Part shown: positions 7,594 to 15,645 of the stretch, piece by piece | How positions within the stretch are numbered: the first letter of the stretch is position 1 | Layout of the letters: the number at the start of each line of letters is the position of its first letter | Assembly (NCBI GenBank): GCA_947176505.1 | Contig: CAMWQW010000005.1 | Location: 1-64,000 of the forward strand | Direction of reading: 5' to 3' | Source: an uncultured Lachnospiraceae bacterium | Lineage (GTDB): Bacteria; Bacillota; Clostridia; Lachnospirales; Lachnospiraceae | Length of the DNA stretch: 64,000 bases | Translations under genes and position numbers: made by a program | Notes under the pieces: model-generated | Told to the model about the DNA's origin: nothing | The model's input: the letters and a program-made list of their open reading frames with translations, nothing else | The model's database searches: none

Positions 7594-9066
7594 CTACCTC
7601 TTAATTAATCGTTTAATTTTGGGAAGTATGAAACTCCCTAACAAATATAAATTACACAGATATACAAATAGATTTCCAATATACGAATAAAGAGTAAAGC
7701 GTCCTTTCATAGCAACCTGTGCTGATAATGTCTTTGTATCAGACTGAAAGTAATCGGTCTGTGCCAACACACATCCCTTAACATTTGAAACAATCGACAT
7801 TCCGTTATTTGTATGTCTGATTATATTACTTCCATTTTCAACACCACGCACAATCGCTGTCTTTGCAGCTAATAATGTCATTTCTTTCCAATCCGAAGCT
7901 GGAACAATTAGTATATCTACATTATTTCTACCTGCCTGCTGTATTTTAGACAAAAATGCCATATCAGAACATATAAACGGCGCAATTCTACCATATTCTG
8001 TATCAAAACTTTTTAGCATTCCATCTCCTTTTTGGCACAATTCTCCGATTGAACGTCCATGCTTAAAATATTCTGATATTAGTTCTCCTTGTGGATTAAA
8101 TGCTACCGTTTTATTTTCCTTTAAGTCCTCGTAAGGGGTTTTCACCAGTAATGAAACAATCAAATAAATTTCTTCCTGTTTTGCCATATCCGACGCTCGT
8201 TGCAAAAGCATATTTTCATCTTGTTTTAAAACCGCTCCATTCAGTTCAGACCAAAAAACAATCTTTGCACCTGCTTGTGCTTCCAATTCTGTTTTTAGGA
8301 AAAGTTGATCAGCTACTGATGATAGTTTATTGCTTGTATTGGTAATGTTTTCATCAGTAAATGTATTGGTATAAAATGTAGAATATACATCTGTATCATT
8401 ATTTAACAGCTCTGAAATCGGAACGGTTACTCCAGCGATCCTGACACTTTTATCTGAATTTCCTACAAAATGAAACATTACAATTCCATAAGCAAATACT
8501 AATCCGATTACAGAACAATATATGGTAATGTATTTTTTGATGTATTCTTTTTTGCTTTTATTGTTCCAAATCCATATAACTACTGCCGCCGTCCATGATA
8601 TTAAAAAGGTGATTCCGTAAATCCCTGTTACCGTTACTATTTGTAGCAGGTATAGATTTTGGTATTGTGTATATGCGTCAGACAACCCGCCCAATGCAGG
8701 GTATATCAGATAAATGATATACTCTATTGATACCATTATACTTGCAAAAATAACAGTATCTTGAAATTTCATTTTTGATTTTGACCAATAGATATATGGT
8801 AAAATTTTCAGAAAAGCTAACAAAAAAGCTACCACTATACATATTTTTATATCCATTCCGATGGCTTTTTCAAACTGGAAAACAAACCCGATGGCATATA
8901 TTGAGCCAATTATAAGATATACTTTTCGGGTATGATTGAGAGAAAGCATATGTAAAAACAAAATTGGATAAATCCATGCAAAGAACGGGATACACCATTC
9001 TCCATTGGACATTACATAAATTAAAAAAGTTAAGATTATAAAAACTGCAAATCGGCTATTTTTCAT
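7594..9066 (-). CDS. Apolipoprotein N-acyltransferase (Lnt)-like membrane nitrilase
   Basis: 490 residues: about six N-terminal transmembrane helices (to about 210), a nitrilase/CN-hydrolase domain (about 215-455) and a terminal helix, which is the Lnt layout. The nitrilase triad can be placed: E274 in FWSELNG, K335 in YFKHGRSIGE and C366 in APFICSDMAF. Lnt adds the third acyl chain to lipoproteins at the outer face of the membrane and is typical of Proteobacteria, while Firmicutes use other or divergent enzymes. Sequence conservation is low around the triad. Start supported by AAGGAG. The downstream CPBP-like gene is a likely operon partner. Confidence 0.75.
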   Translation of the reverse strand: MKNSRFAVFIILTFLIYVMSNGEWCIPFFAWIYPILFLHMLSLNHTRKVYLIIGSIYAIGFVFQFEKAIGMDIKICIVVAFLLAFLKILPYIYWSKSKMKFQDTVIFASIMVSIEYIIYLIYPALGGLSDAYTQYQNLYLLQIVTVTGIYGITFLISWTAAVVIWIWNNKSKKEYIKKYITIYCSVIGLVFAYGIVMFHFVGNSDKSVRIAGVTVPISELLNNDTDVYSTFYTNTFTDENITNTSNKLSSVADQLFLKTELEAQAGAKIVFWSELNGAVLKQDENMLLQRASDMAKQEEIYLIVSLLVKTPYEDLKENKTVAFNPQGELISEYFKHGRSIGELCQKGDGMLKSFDTEYGRIAPFICSDMAFLSKIQQAGRNNVDILIVPASDWKEMTLLAAKTAIVRGVENGSNIIRHTNNGMSIVSNVKGCVLAQTDYFQSDTKTLSAQVAMKGRFTLYSYIGNLFVYLCNLYLLGSFILPKIKRLIKR

Positions 9067-9167
9067 TGCTAAACTCCTTACTTACATTCTCTATAAACTT
9101 CAATTTGTAGAATTGTTCAATGTCATTATCTTACCACAAAGACATACACAGTTCCATTAAATTATGC

Positions 9168-9560
9168 TTAGTCTCCCTTTGCCTTATTATTAGCAATCAT
9201 CATCTGCCTTGTCAGCTTGTATATGTCGGGAAAGTCGGCAACAAGCGTGTCCAGTTTCCGCTTTGCTCTGTTCTCCAAACTGATAAATCAGATTGATTTC
9301 ATCAGCGTTAAAAGGTATCTGAAAATTTGCGCCCTTGCATAAACGCTCCACGTCCACACACTTAGGGAGATTTCTTGTCAGTTCGTAATTATCCCTCGCT
9401 GTGATTGTTCCATGACTGTCGGTCTGCCTTATCTCAACTTCACACTGGCTTTTCTGCTCCAGCACAAGCCACTGATAGTTATCATTTTTTTGGTAAATAC
9501 AGTCTGATGCGCATTGGAGTGTGTTCTGTTGCGGATATACTTGTCGGCGGTGCTGATATA
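9168..9560 (-). pseudogene. Frameshifted remnant of an unknown accessory gene
   Basis: Coding-like minus-strand text continues through at least two frames. One frame has IYQKNDNYQWLVLEQKSQ and DNYELTRNLPKCVDVE. It then jumps to a second frame, DTLVADFPDIYKLTRQ, ending at a stop at 9168. The style recalls small accessory proteins of integrative elements, but no family was identified. It sits between the Lnt-like operon and the end of the LysR gene. Confidence 0.4.
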
Positions 9561-9627
9561 TGGTTGTCTTCCGTTGATTGTCGGGAGATTGGATTGAGGA
9601 AGTCCCTTTTTTATTTGTATTTGTTTG

Positions 9628-10518
9628 TCACATCTCCGCACTATCCAGCATCTCTCGGCACTTAAGCAGGAATGTTTCGGAAGCCTTTGTGAATATCTGA
9701 TACTTTTTCCAGACAAGGTTCATACTGTCTTCCATCCGTGGCTCAAGGGGGCGGAAACAGAGGCTGCTTTTGCCGGAAACATTAATGATCTTATCAAGAC
9801 AGATGGCATATCCCATGCCTTCGTCCACCATGAGCGAGCCGTTGAAGAGGAGGTTATAGGTTGCCGCAATATTTAATTTATCTACACTGCAATGGAAAAG
9901 AGCAGGGAGATTTGAATCATGTATCATCTGTCTGGACAGGATAAGCGGTTTGTCCAGCAGGTCTTCCGGCGCAATGATTTCTTTTTCAGCCAGAGGGGAA
10001 TCCCGCCGCATTAAGACACCGAAGCTGTCCTTGTAGGGAATCCTCATATATTCATATTTTGAAGTATCAATTTCTCCAAATAAAAGACCAAAATCAATTA
10101 GTCCTTTATCCATGTCCTCTGTAACAGTGACCCTGTCCCCGCTCACAATATGGAAGTGAACCTGCGGGTATTCGTTTTGTATTTTCTGAGCCACCTTTGC
10201 CAGCAGTCTGACACCGTCTGTTTCCCCGGCACCGATTGTGATATCCCCGGCAACGGTTTCATCTGACAAAGAAATCTCATCTTCCGCTTTCTTCACAAGT
10301 TCCATGATCTCCTCTGCTCGTTTACGGAGGATCATTCCCTCTTCTGTCAAAGTTACACGGCGGTTTCCCCGGATAAACAGCTGTTTGCCCAATTCATCTT
10401 CCATTTCCTTAAGCTGTCTGGAAAGCGTAGGCTGCGAAAGATGCAAAGATTCGGCAGCCCCTGAAATGCTCTGTTCTCTCGTGACAGCAAGAAAATATTG
10501 TAAAACTCTGAGTTCCAT
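9628..10518 (-). CDS. LysR-family transcriptional regulator
   Basis: 296 residues from the ATG at 10518 (MELRVLQYFLAV); the longer frame to 10608 adds no family sequence. Residues 1-60 form the winged HTH (SISGAAESLHLSQPTLSRQL), followed by a linker helix and the two-lobed effector domain. Members are tetrameric activators or repressors that usually control a divergent operon. The region opposite the start, 10741-11141, holds only gene fragments, so its original target seems lost. A matching LysR box lies at 10645-10662. The effector is unknown. Confidence 0.92.
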   Translation of the reverse strand: MELRVLQYFLAVTREQSISGAAESLHLSQPTLSRQLKEMEDELGKQLFIRGNRRVTLTEEGMILRKRAEEIMELVKKAEDEISLSDETVAGDITIGAGETDGVRLLAKVAQKIQNEYPQVHFHIVSGDRVTVTEDMDKGLIDFGLLFGEIDTSKYEYMRIPYKDSFGVLMRRDSPLAEKEIIAPEDLLDKPLILSRQMIHDSNLPALFHCSVDKLNIAATYNLLFNGSLMVDEGMGYAICLDKIINVSGKSSLCFRPLEPRMEDSMNLVWKKYQIFTKASETFLLKCREMLDSAEM

Positions 10519-10644
10519 AGTAATCCCATGCCTTTCCGTAGTTGTGAAAATGCCATGTCTTTGGCATTTTTCAGTGTGGATTTGATGTATACAGCGTACC
10601 ACGGACAAATATAGCCGTCAAGCATGGAAACGCATTAAATATAA

Positions 10645-10662
10645 TTATTTGCTATCAAATAA
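10645..10662. promoter_or_regulatory. LysR-type box (T-N11-A dyad)
   Basis: TTATTTG and CAAATAA form a perfect 7-base inverted repeat around CTAT and contain the T-N11-A signature. It lies 127 bases upstream of lysR and before a TATAAT (10673-10678) directed at the decayed divergent genes. Confidence 0.65.
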
Positions 10663-10740
10663 CCTGTCTTGCTATAATCAAAGGCAGAAGGGTATATAGT
10701 GGTTTTTGCGAATATGATTCAGGTAGATGAAATGACATAA

Positions 10741-11141
10741 TGACTGAAATAAAGGAAAACAGAATGGGAATGGAGCCAATTCTGTCATTATTGTTAAAAA
10801 CAGCAATTCCGCTGGTATCGTGATACTGCTGTTTATAGGGGCATATCTTGCCGCTGGCAGGATAAGGAGAGTAAGTCTTACGGTGTTGATTTCTGATAGA
10901 TACTTTAATATGCTCGGTAACTATATTTATCTATACGGCATAAGTATTTGCTATGTGAATGAAAGCGCATTACAATATAAGCAGAAAGTGTGCAGTCATA
11001 CCTGCCAGTATACTTATTTTTACCTTTGCACCGGTCGGATGTGGTCACTCAGACCGTGATGTCAGCGTGACAGTGGCACCCCCGGTAAATGAAAATTTAA
11101 ATAGTAATGCATCGGAGCCGGTTGTTTCTGTACCTCTATGA
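10741..11141 (+). pseudogene. Decayed divergent operon (membrane fragment and truncated lipoprotein)
   Basis: Two fragments are visible. The first starts near 10741 (MTEIKENRMGMEPILSLL) and shifts into a hydrophobic frame (VILLFIGAYLAAGRIRR). The second, at 10959-11141, is the N-terminus of a lipoprotein (signal peptide, PVGCG lipobox, low-complexity tail) that stops after 60 codons. Such lipoproteins with flavodoxin or cyclophilin-like domains often lie opposite LysR genes, but the folded domain is missing here. Confidence 0.45.
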
Positions 11142-11210
11142 TAATGAAATTGCAATGGTTCTGATCAACAGTGTGGAGCAGTGATGATAAATAAGAAAAG
11201 AGATGGGACG

Positions 11211-11444
11211 ATGGGCAGTGAAAATAATGATGAGGCTATTATCCAGAATTTAGTGGATGCGGGCTGCGACAGGGACACCATTACAGCTTTTGTAGAGGAT
11301 ATCCATGAAGAAAAGATAGCAGAGGGGCTGAAACTGCTGGCAACACACAGGCGGTCTCTGCTGGATGACCTGCATAAAGAACAGAGACGGATAGACTGTC
11401 TCGATTATTTGATTTATAAAATGGAAAATGGTCAAAGGGAATGA
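11211..11444 (+). CDS. Small conserved helical protein upstream of DUF3737
   Basis: 77 residues from the ATG at 11211; starts at 11181 (GTG) or 11184 (ATG) would add ten or nine residues and cannot be excluded. The protein is predicted all-helical: AIIQNLVDAGCDRDTITAF, then KIAEGLKLLATHRRSLLDDL and HKEQRRIDCLDYLIYKM. I recall similar small proteins in Firmicutes next to DUF3737 or MerR genes, annotated as hypothetical. It is followed closely by the DUF3737 gene, so the two are probably an operon. No function can be assigned. Confidence 0.7.
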   Translation: MGSENNDEAIIQNLVDAGCDRDTITAFVEDIHEEKIAEGLKLLATHRRSLLDDLHKEQRRIDCLDYLIYKMENGQRE

Positions 11445-11467
11445 TAAAAATGGAAGGAGTTTATTTG

Positions 11468-12319
11468 ATGAAAACAATTGAAAACCAGATTTTTGACATG
11501 GAACGGGCTCTATATGCAAGCAGGAGTATCGCTCTGAAAGACTGTGCCTTTGACGGACCGGCGGACGGTGAGAGTGCCTTGAAGGAAAGTGAGGATATCC
11601 GTGTTTCAGGTTGTTTTTTTAATCTCAGATACCCGCTCTGGCATGACAACGGGCTTACCATCGCGAATTCGAAAATGACGGAGCTTTGCCGTGCGGCGCT
11701 GTGGTATTCCACAAACATTGAGATTACAGATACAAAACTTCATGGGATCAAGGCGCTGCGGGAATGCAGCAAGGTAAAAATGAGGGGATGCGATATTATT
11801 TCGCCGGAATTCGGGTGGTCAGTACAGGATATCAGGATGGAGGATTGTACGGTACAGAGTGAATATTTTATGATGCGTTCCGAGCGTTTGGACTTTAACA
11901 ATGTAGAACTGAAGGGGAAATATTCTTTCCAGTATATTCAGGATTCCGTGTTTGAGGGATGTACTTTCGATACGAAGGATGCCTTCTGGCATGCAAAAAA
12001 CGTAACAATCCGCAACAGCGTCGTAAAAGGGGAATACCTTGCATGGTATTGTGAAAACGTTACATTTGAAAACTGCAGAATCATAGGGACACAGCCCTTG
12101 TGTTATTGCAAGAACTTAAGGCTGATAAACTGTGAAATGGTTGATGCGGATTTGAGCTTTGAAAAATCAGATGTAGAGGCAACGATTACCACGCCGGTAG
12201 TGAGCATCAAAAATCCCTTGTCTGGACATATCCATGTACCATGTGTGGAGGAAATCATCCGTGATGATATGGATTCCAAGGCTGAAATCGTGGTACAGAA
12301 GCAGTGCTGCTGTGCATGA
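11468..12319 (+). CDS. DUF3737 family protein (right-handed beta-helix)
   Basis: 283 residues from the ATG at 11468, preceded by AAGGAG; a longer frame from 11441 overlaps the upstream gene. The sequence matches the DUF3737 family: KTIENQIFDMERALY at the start, then repeated short strands such as DIRVSGCFFNLRYPLWH, MRGCDIISPEFGWSV and VTFENCRIIGTQPLCYC. The strand periodicity is that of a pectate-lyase-like beta-helix. No secretion signal, so it is probably cytoplasmic. No enzymatic activity is known to me. The last residues are Cys-rich (KQCCCA). Confidence 0.9.
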   Translation: MKTIENQIFDMERALYASRSIALKDCAFDGPADGESALKESEDIRVSGCFFNLRYPLWHDNGLTIANSKMTELCRAALWYSTNIEITDTKLHGIKALRECSKVKMRGCDIISPEFGWSVQDIRMEDCTVQSEYFMMRSERLDFNNVELKGKYSFQYIQDSVFEGCTFDTKDAFWHAKNVTIRNSVVKGEYLAWYCENVTFENCRIIGTQPLCYCKNLRLINCEMVDADLSFEKSDVEATITTPVVSIKNPLSGHIHVPCVEEIIRDDMDSKAEIVVQKQCCCA

Positions 12320-12405
12320 TGAAAGGGACGGTAGGCACATTGACGGTGCAGAGAACTTTCACACAGGGTTTTAAAGCGTGGCTCCTGACCGGGCTTGGTT
12401 CTTCT

Positions 12406-12735
12406 GCCTGTGCCATATTTAGCGTCGTTTACAGTTTTCAGATAATCATTGGAATAGAGTTCAATAATCATGCTGCAATATTTATTATCATCTCCGACTA
12501 ATTCGGACGGAGCATTTCCGCGAGCATATGCAATAATTTCTTTGGCTAAGTTTTGTACGCTGCCCGAAGTGACATCTTCTCCTTTGTGTGAAGCCAACTT
12601 AAGAAACTTATCATCTGTTCTCATTTCTTCCGGAATTTGAGAATGCCAGTTATCCATGAATTCAGAGAAATGCTCTAAATTATGTTTCATGGCTTCGGTG
12701 TACTTTTCGATACTGCCAAATTGTTGAATAGCAAG
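12406..12735 (-). pseudogene. TipAS-type effector domain remnant of a MerR regulator
   Basis: Minus-strand text FGSIEKYTEAMKHNLEHF continues through EFMDNWHSQIPEEMRTDD and GSVQNLAKEIIAYARGN to KTVNDAKYGTG, the style of the C-terminal TipAS or antibiotic-binding half of MerR proteins. An in-frame stop lies just before it, and after KYGTG the frame drifts into unrelated sequence antisense to DUF3737. The HTH half is missing. It follows the tautomerase gene on the same strand. Confidence 0.5.
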
Positions 12736-12753
12736 TCATCGGCGCTATTGTTT

Positions 12754-12993
12754 TTAAAATCTTCTTGAAATAGTCGGCATTTGCTTGCTATGTGTCTGCA
12801 TATACTCTTCTTTTACTTTGTCAATGGTTTTTCCGCCAATGCCAAAGTTTTTGTCCGACACTTCCTTTATGGTGGTTACAAAAAATTCTTGTGGTATTTT
12901 CATAATTTCAGAAGATATTTCTGTTAATTGCTTTATCAGTTCCTCTTTTTGCGCATCTGATAAAACGCCGCTTTCTACTGTGATATAAGGCAT
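12754..12993 (-). CDS. 4-oxalocrotonate tautomerase family protein
   Basis: 79 residues. After Met removal the N-terminal Pro (MPYITVESG) is the catalytic base of the tautomerase superfamily, and the length matches the small 4-OT subunits that assemble as hexamers. FGIGGKTIDKVKEE is usual for the C-terminal half. A very good ribosome binding site (GGGAGG) precedes it. It lies 25 bases downstream of the MerR gene and is very likely under the same autoregulated promoter. The substrate is unknown. Confidence 0.88.
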   Translation of the reverse strand: MPYITVESGVLSDAQKEELIKQLTEISSEIMKIPQEFFVTTIKEVSDKNFGIGGKTIDKVKEEYMQTHSKQMPTISRRF

Positions 12994-13018
12994 TTCTTAT
13001 TTCCTCCCGTTTTCCTCT

Positions 13019-13438
13019 CTAATTTTCTCCATGGTTAAATAGCTTCCATTCTTCGCTATATGACATATTTTTATAGGACGGATCCGCTAAAAGCTTCTCG
13101 TAGAACATTAACTTTTTTTGTGTCAGATCAAATGCGTTCTGCAAATTAGCCATTTGTTTTTTAATATCCTCCATATGATTTTGAACCATAACAAAACGCT
13201 GTTCAAGGGTTTCTCCGCCTTGTATCAGCAGCGTAACATATTCCTTAATGGACTGAATAGGGATATTTGCCATACGCATACACTGTATCATCTTTATCCA
13301 TTCAATATCTTCGTCTGTATATTGTCTGTATTTTTGGCTGCTTCTGGCTATTTGGGGCAACAATTTTTCTTTTTCATAATATCTCAAGGTTGCTGTTGAT
13401 AACCCGGTTATTTTGGCGGCTTCCTTTGCTGAATACAT
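13019..13438 (-). CDS. MerR-family transcriptional regulator
   Basis: 139 residues. Residues 1-70 are the winged HTH (YSAKEAAKITGLSTATLRYY, then SSQKYRQYTDEDIEWIKMI), followed by a long dimerisation helix (about 85-120) and a short tail. No Cys-rich metal-binding loop, so a metal-responsive subtype is unlikely; it resembles the AdhR/NmlR-like and sugar-stress MerR proteins. The start is preceded by a textbook MerR promoter with a 19-base spacer (13460-13490), indicating autoregulation. Forms an operon with the tautomerase gene. Confidence 0.92.
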   Translation of the reverse strand: MYSAKEAAKITGLSTATLRYYEKEKLLPQIARSSQKYRQYTDEDIEWIKMIQCMRMANIPIQSIKEYVTLLIQGGETLEQRFVMVQNHMEDIKKQMANLQNAFDLTQKKLMFYEKLLADPSYKNMSYSEEWKLFNHGEN

Positions 13439-13459
13439 ATCAATCCACCTTTCTGTTTC

Positions 13460-13490
13460 ATCATAAACTATGAAGTGCGCTTCAAGTCAA
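13460..13490 (-). promoter_or_regulatory. MerR-type promoter/operator with 19-bp spacer
   Basis: On the minus strand, -35 TTGACT (13485-13490) and -10 TATGAT (13460-13465) are separated by exactly 19 bases. The spacer holds the dyad TGAAG-CGCA-CTTCA (13471-13484). Over-long spacers with a dyad are the hallmark of MerR-controlled promoters. Confidence 0.88.
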
Positions 13491-13660
13491 TAAAAATTAT
13501 ACTATTATCCGTTGCAGAGCCAAATTCAGCCTTATATCCATGTGTCTTTAGCAGAGCAAGGATTTCTTTCATCATGGCGGTTCCAATGCCAAATCCGCGA
13601 TATTCTCCCTATATTCTAGCATAATTTAGATGACACAGCGATGGATACTTCTCCGTGATA
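13468..13660 (-). pseudogene. GNAT acetyltransferase C-terminal fragment
   Basis: Minus-strand text GEYRGFGIGTAMMKEILALL followed by KTHGYKAEFG is motif A of GNAT acetyltransferases (R/Q-x-x-G-x-G/A acetyl-CoA loop). Upstream in the same frame YPSLCHLNYARI is followed by an in-frame stop. The 3' end runs into the MerR promoter. The N-terminal half is absent. Confidence 0.6.
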
Positions 13661-13802
13661 GATTGCGGTGTGCTGATTGCTTATAGAATCAGCAGCCACT
13701 ATTTAGATGATATGGATTGAGAAACAATTGCAAGAATTGAGAGAGTTTATTGGAAATAGATATACATTGTGGTATTTTAGAAAAGGAGGAGGAAAGCAGG
13801 TT

Positions 13803-14207
13803 ATGTGCGAATGTGTATTTTGTCATAAAGAAAAGATAATAACGGATTTTGTATATGAGGATGAGCTTGTGATGGCGTTTATGGATATGGAGCCGATTAA
13901 TGAAGGACATATATTATTGGTTCCGAGACAACATTATTTGGATGTTGATGAAATTCCGGATAATTTACTGGCACATTTGATGATTGTGTCGAAGAAAATT
14001 GTAGCAGCTTTAAAAGAAATATATCACCCAAATGGTTATAGCATTATGCAAAATGGCGGTGAATTTAATGATATAGGGCACTATCATCTGCATATTTTTC
14101 CGAGATATGCGGAAGATGGATTTGAATGGGCATATGGTAGTGAAGAAAAGGCTGTAAATTCTGAAATAGCAAAACGGATAAGAAAATGCATAGAAAGTAA
14201 TTTGTGA
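13803..14207 (+). CDS. HIT-family nucleotide hydrolase
   Basis: 134 residues from the ATG at 13803, which has a strong AGGAGG upstream; the longer frame from 13707 adds unrelated residues. The histidine triad HYHLHIFP is at residues 93-100 (His93, 95, 97). CVFC near the N-terminus and a histidine earlier in the chain could bind zinc, as in Hint/Fhit-like bacterial HIT proteins. The family hydrolyses nucleoside phosphoramidates or dinucleoside polyphosphates. It stands alone among gene fragments. Confidence 0.9.
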   Translation: MCECVFCHKEKIITDFVYEDELVMAFMDMEPINEGHILLVPRQHYLDVDEIPDNLLAHLMIVSKKIVAALKEIYHPNGYSIMQNGGEFNDIGHYHLHIFPRYAEDGFEWAYGSEEKAVNSEIAKRIRKCIESNL

Positions 14208-14309
14208 GGTAGAAGAGGATGAACGTGATATTAAAAGGGCGGATGATAACGATGCAAAGACAGTTGCAAACAGAATCATTTGTTTTACGAAGAAGTTAGA
14301 GGTGATGCT

Positions 14310-14735
14310 ATGTCTGTCTATTTTAACAAGAGGAATGCGAAGATTGCCAAAAGGACGTTTATGTGCCAGAGAGATGAGCTTACAATTCGGGGGACTGAGT
14401 ACCGACCAGAGGGGGAATGCCTGCCAATTGCTATTGTAAGTCATGGCTTTATGGCTTTTCAGGATACAGTCCGACAGTATGCTGTAGCGCTGGCAGAGAT
14501 GGGATATGTTTCATATTGTTTTGATTTTTGCGGCGGGTGTGTTATAAAAGGCAAAAGCGATGGTAACACAACGGAAATGTCTGTTTTAACAGAAGTGAAG
14601 GATTTAGAGGCTGTCATTCAGTATGCTCAAAGCATGGAATATAGCAATTCGAGAGAGATTGCTTTAATGGGCTGCAGTCAGGGAGGTTTTGTATCTGCTT
14701 CTTTCCGCGGGGAACCCGTAATTTTGAAGAGATAA
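14310..14735 (+). pseudogene. Alpha/beta hydrolase truncated after nucleophile
   Basis: 141 codons from the ATG at 14310. The fold is recognisable: IAIVSHGFMAFQDTVRQYA (HG oxyanion region), GYVSYCFDFCGGCVIKGKS, and the nucleophile elbow GCSQGGF with its Ser. Family members continue for another 100-120 residues carrying the Asp and His of the triad. Here the frame ends about ten residues after the elbow, so the product cannot be complete. The break lies next to the twin operator at 14751-14811 and may be a deletion junction. Confidence 0.75.
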
Positions 14736-14750
14736 ATTTTGCCTTATATA

Positions 14751-14811
14751 AAACCGGTGGTTTAATTCTTGACAATGACATTGTCCTTTTGTACAATTAA
14801 ACCATTGGTTT
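14751..14811 (+). promoter_or_regulatory. Consensus promoter flanked by twin AAACC-N3-GGTTT operators
   Basis: -35 TTGACA (14769-14774), a 17-base spacer and -10 TACAAT (14792-14797) form a near-consensus sigma-A promoter. AAACC-GGT-GGTTT (14751-14763) and AAACC-ATT-GGTTT (14799-14811) flank it, 48 bases apart centre to centre. The downstream site lies within a longer palindrome, 14796-14814. The layout suggests repression by a TetR-like dimer, but no such regulator is adjacent. Confidence 0.85.
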
Positions 14812-14834
14812 AATTATTGAAAGGTGGTATATAT

Positions 14835-15533
14835 ATGGGGATTTTTTCGGGAATTTTATGTTTCATTTGTTTTTGCTTGTTATCAGCAAAAGCAGCAAGC
14901 GCAAAACTACATTTAAAAAGGCTGGATAGAATACTGATTAAACTTCACAAGCCCGTCAGTGCATTTTTGATTATAACTTGTACTGTACATATTTTGTATG
15001 CTATTCCAATACTAAAAAACCGTGATTCGCTTGTGGTGATATCAGGAATTGCTAACGTAGTGCTTATGGTCGTGTTGATTTGCCTGTGTCATGTGATAAA
15101 AGATAGAAAGAAAAAGATGCTGTGGCATAGGATATTGACTATTCTTATGGCAATCGGTATCATAGGACATTTTACGGCATATATAATAGATTTCAACAAT
15201 TATCAGAAGAGTGTGGCAAATATACAATTTGCCGATATCGATTTGGAAAAAGTGGAAGATGGGACGTATAGGGGAGAGTTCGATGCAGGTTATATCTATG
15301 CCAAAGTAGAAGTTGAAATCAAAGATGGTGCGATTGTCTCGATTAGTCTTTTGGAACATAGGAATGAAAGGGGTAAACGCGCGGAAGACATTATTGATGA
15401 TGTAATATCAGAACAGAAAACTGATGTAGATGCGGTAAGTGGAGCTACCAACTCTAGCAATGTTATAAAAAAGGCGATTGAAAAGGCAATATCATCACTT
15501 TTCATGCAGTACAAGCCTTATCCGTTTTTATAA
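14835..15533 (+). CDS. Membrane protein with C-terminal FMN-binding domain
   Basis: 232 residues from the ATG at 14835 (AAAGGTGG upstream); the TTG at 14817 lies inside the ribosome binding site. About four transmembrane helices (residues 3-130) contain spaced histidines (H in KLHKPVSAF, TVHILYA, IIGHFTAY) suited to haem ligation as in ferric-reductase-like domains. Residues 135-225 are an FMN_bind domain with DAVSGATNSS, where the Thr carries covalently attached FMN in RnfG/NqrC-type proteins. It probably passes electrons across the membrane, perhaps to extracellular acceptors. Transcription is controlled by the twin-operator promoter. Confidence 0.85.
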   Translation: MGIFSGILCFICFCLLSAKAASAKLHLKRLDRILIKLHKPVSAFLIITCTVHILYAIPILKNRDSLVVISGIANVVLMVVLICLCHVIKDRKKKMLWHRILTILMAIGIIGHFTAYIIDFNNYQKSVANIQFADIDLEKVEDGTYRGEFDAGYIYAKVEVEIKDGAIVSISLLEHRNERGKRAEDIIDDVISEQKTDVDAVSGATNSSNVIKKAIEKAISSLFMQYKPYPFL

Positions 15534-15645
15534 TCTTTATATAGATACACCATTTAGCCCATGACAAATGCTAATTGCCGTTCATATATCTATATGTTAC
15601 AATGCATCTTGGAATGGAAGGAAAAAAGGTTGTTGAGGAATTGGT

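Noticed and set aside
13707-13802. N-terminal extension of the HIT protein
   Set aside because: A strong AGGAGG immediately precedes the ATG at 13803, and the extension has no HIT-family sequence.
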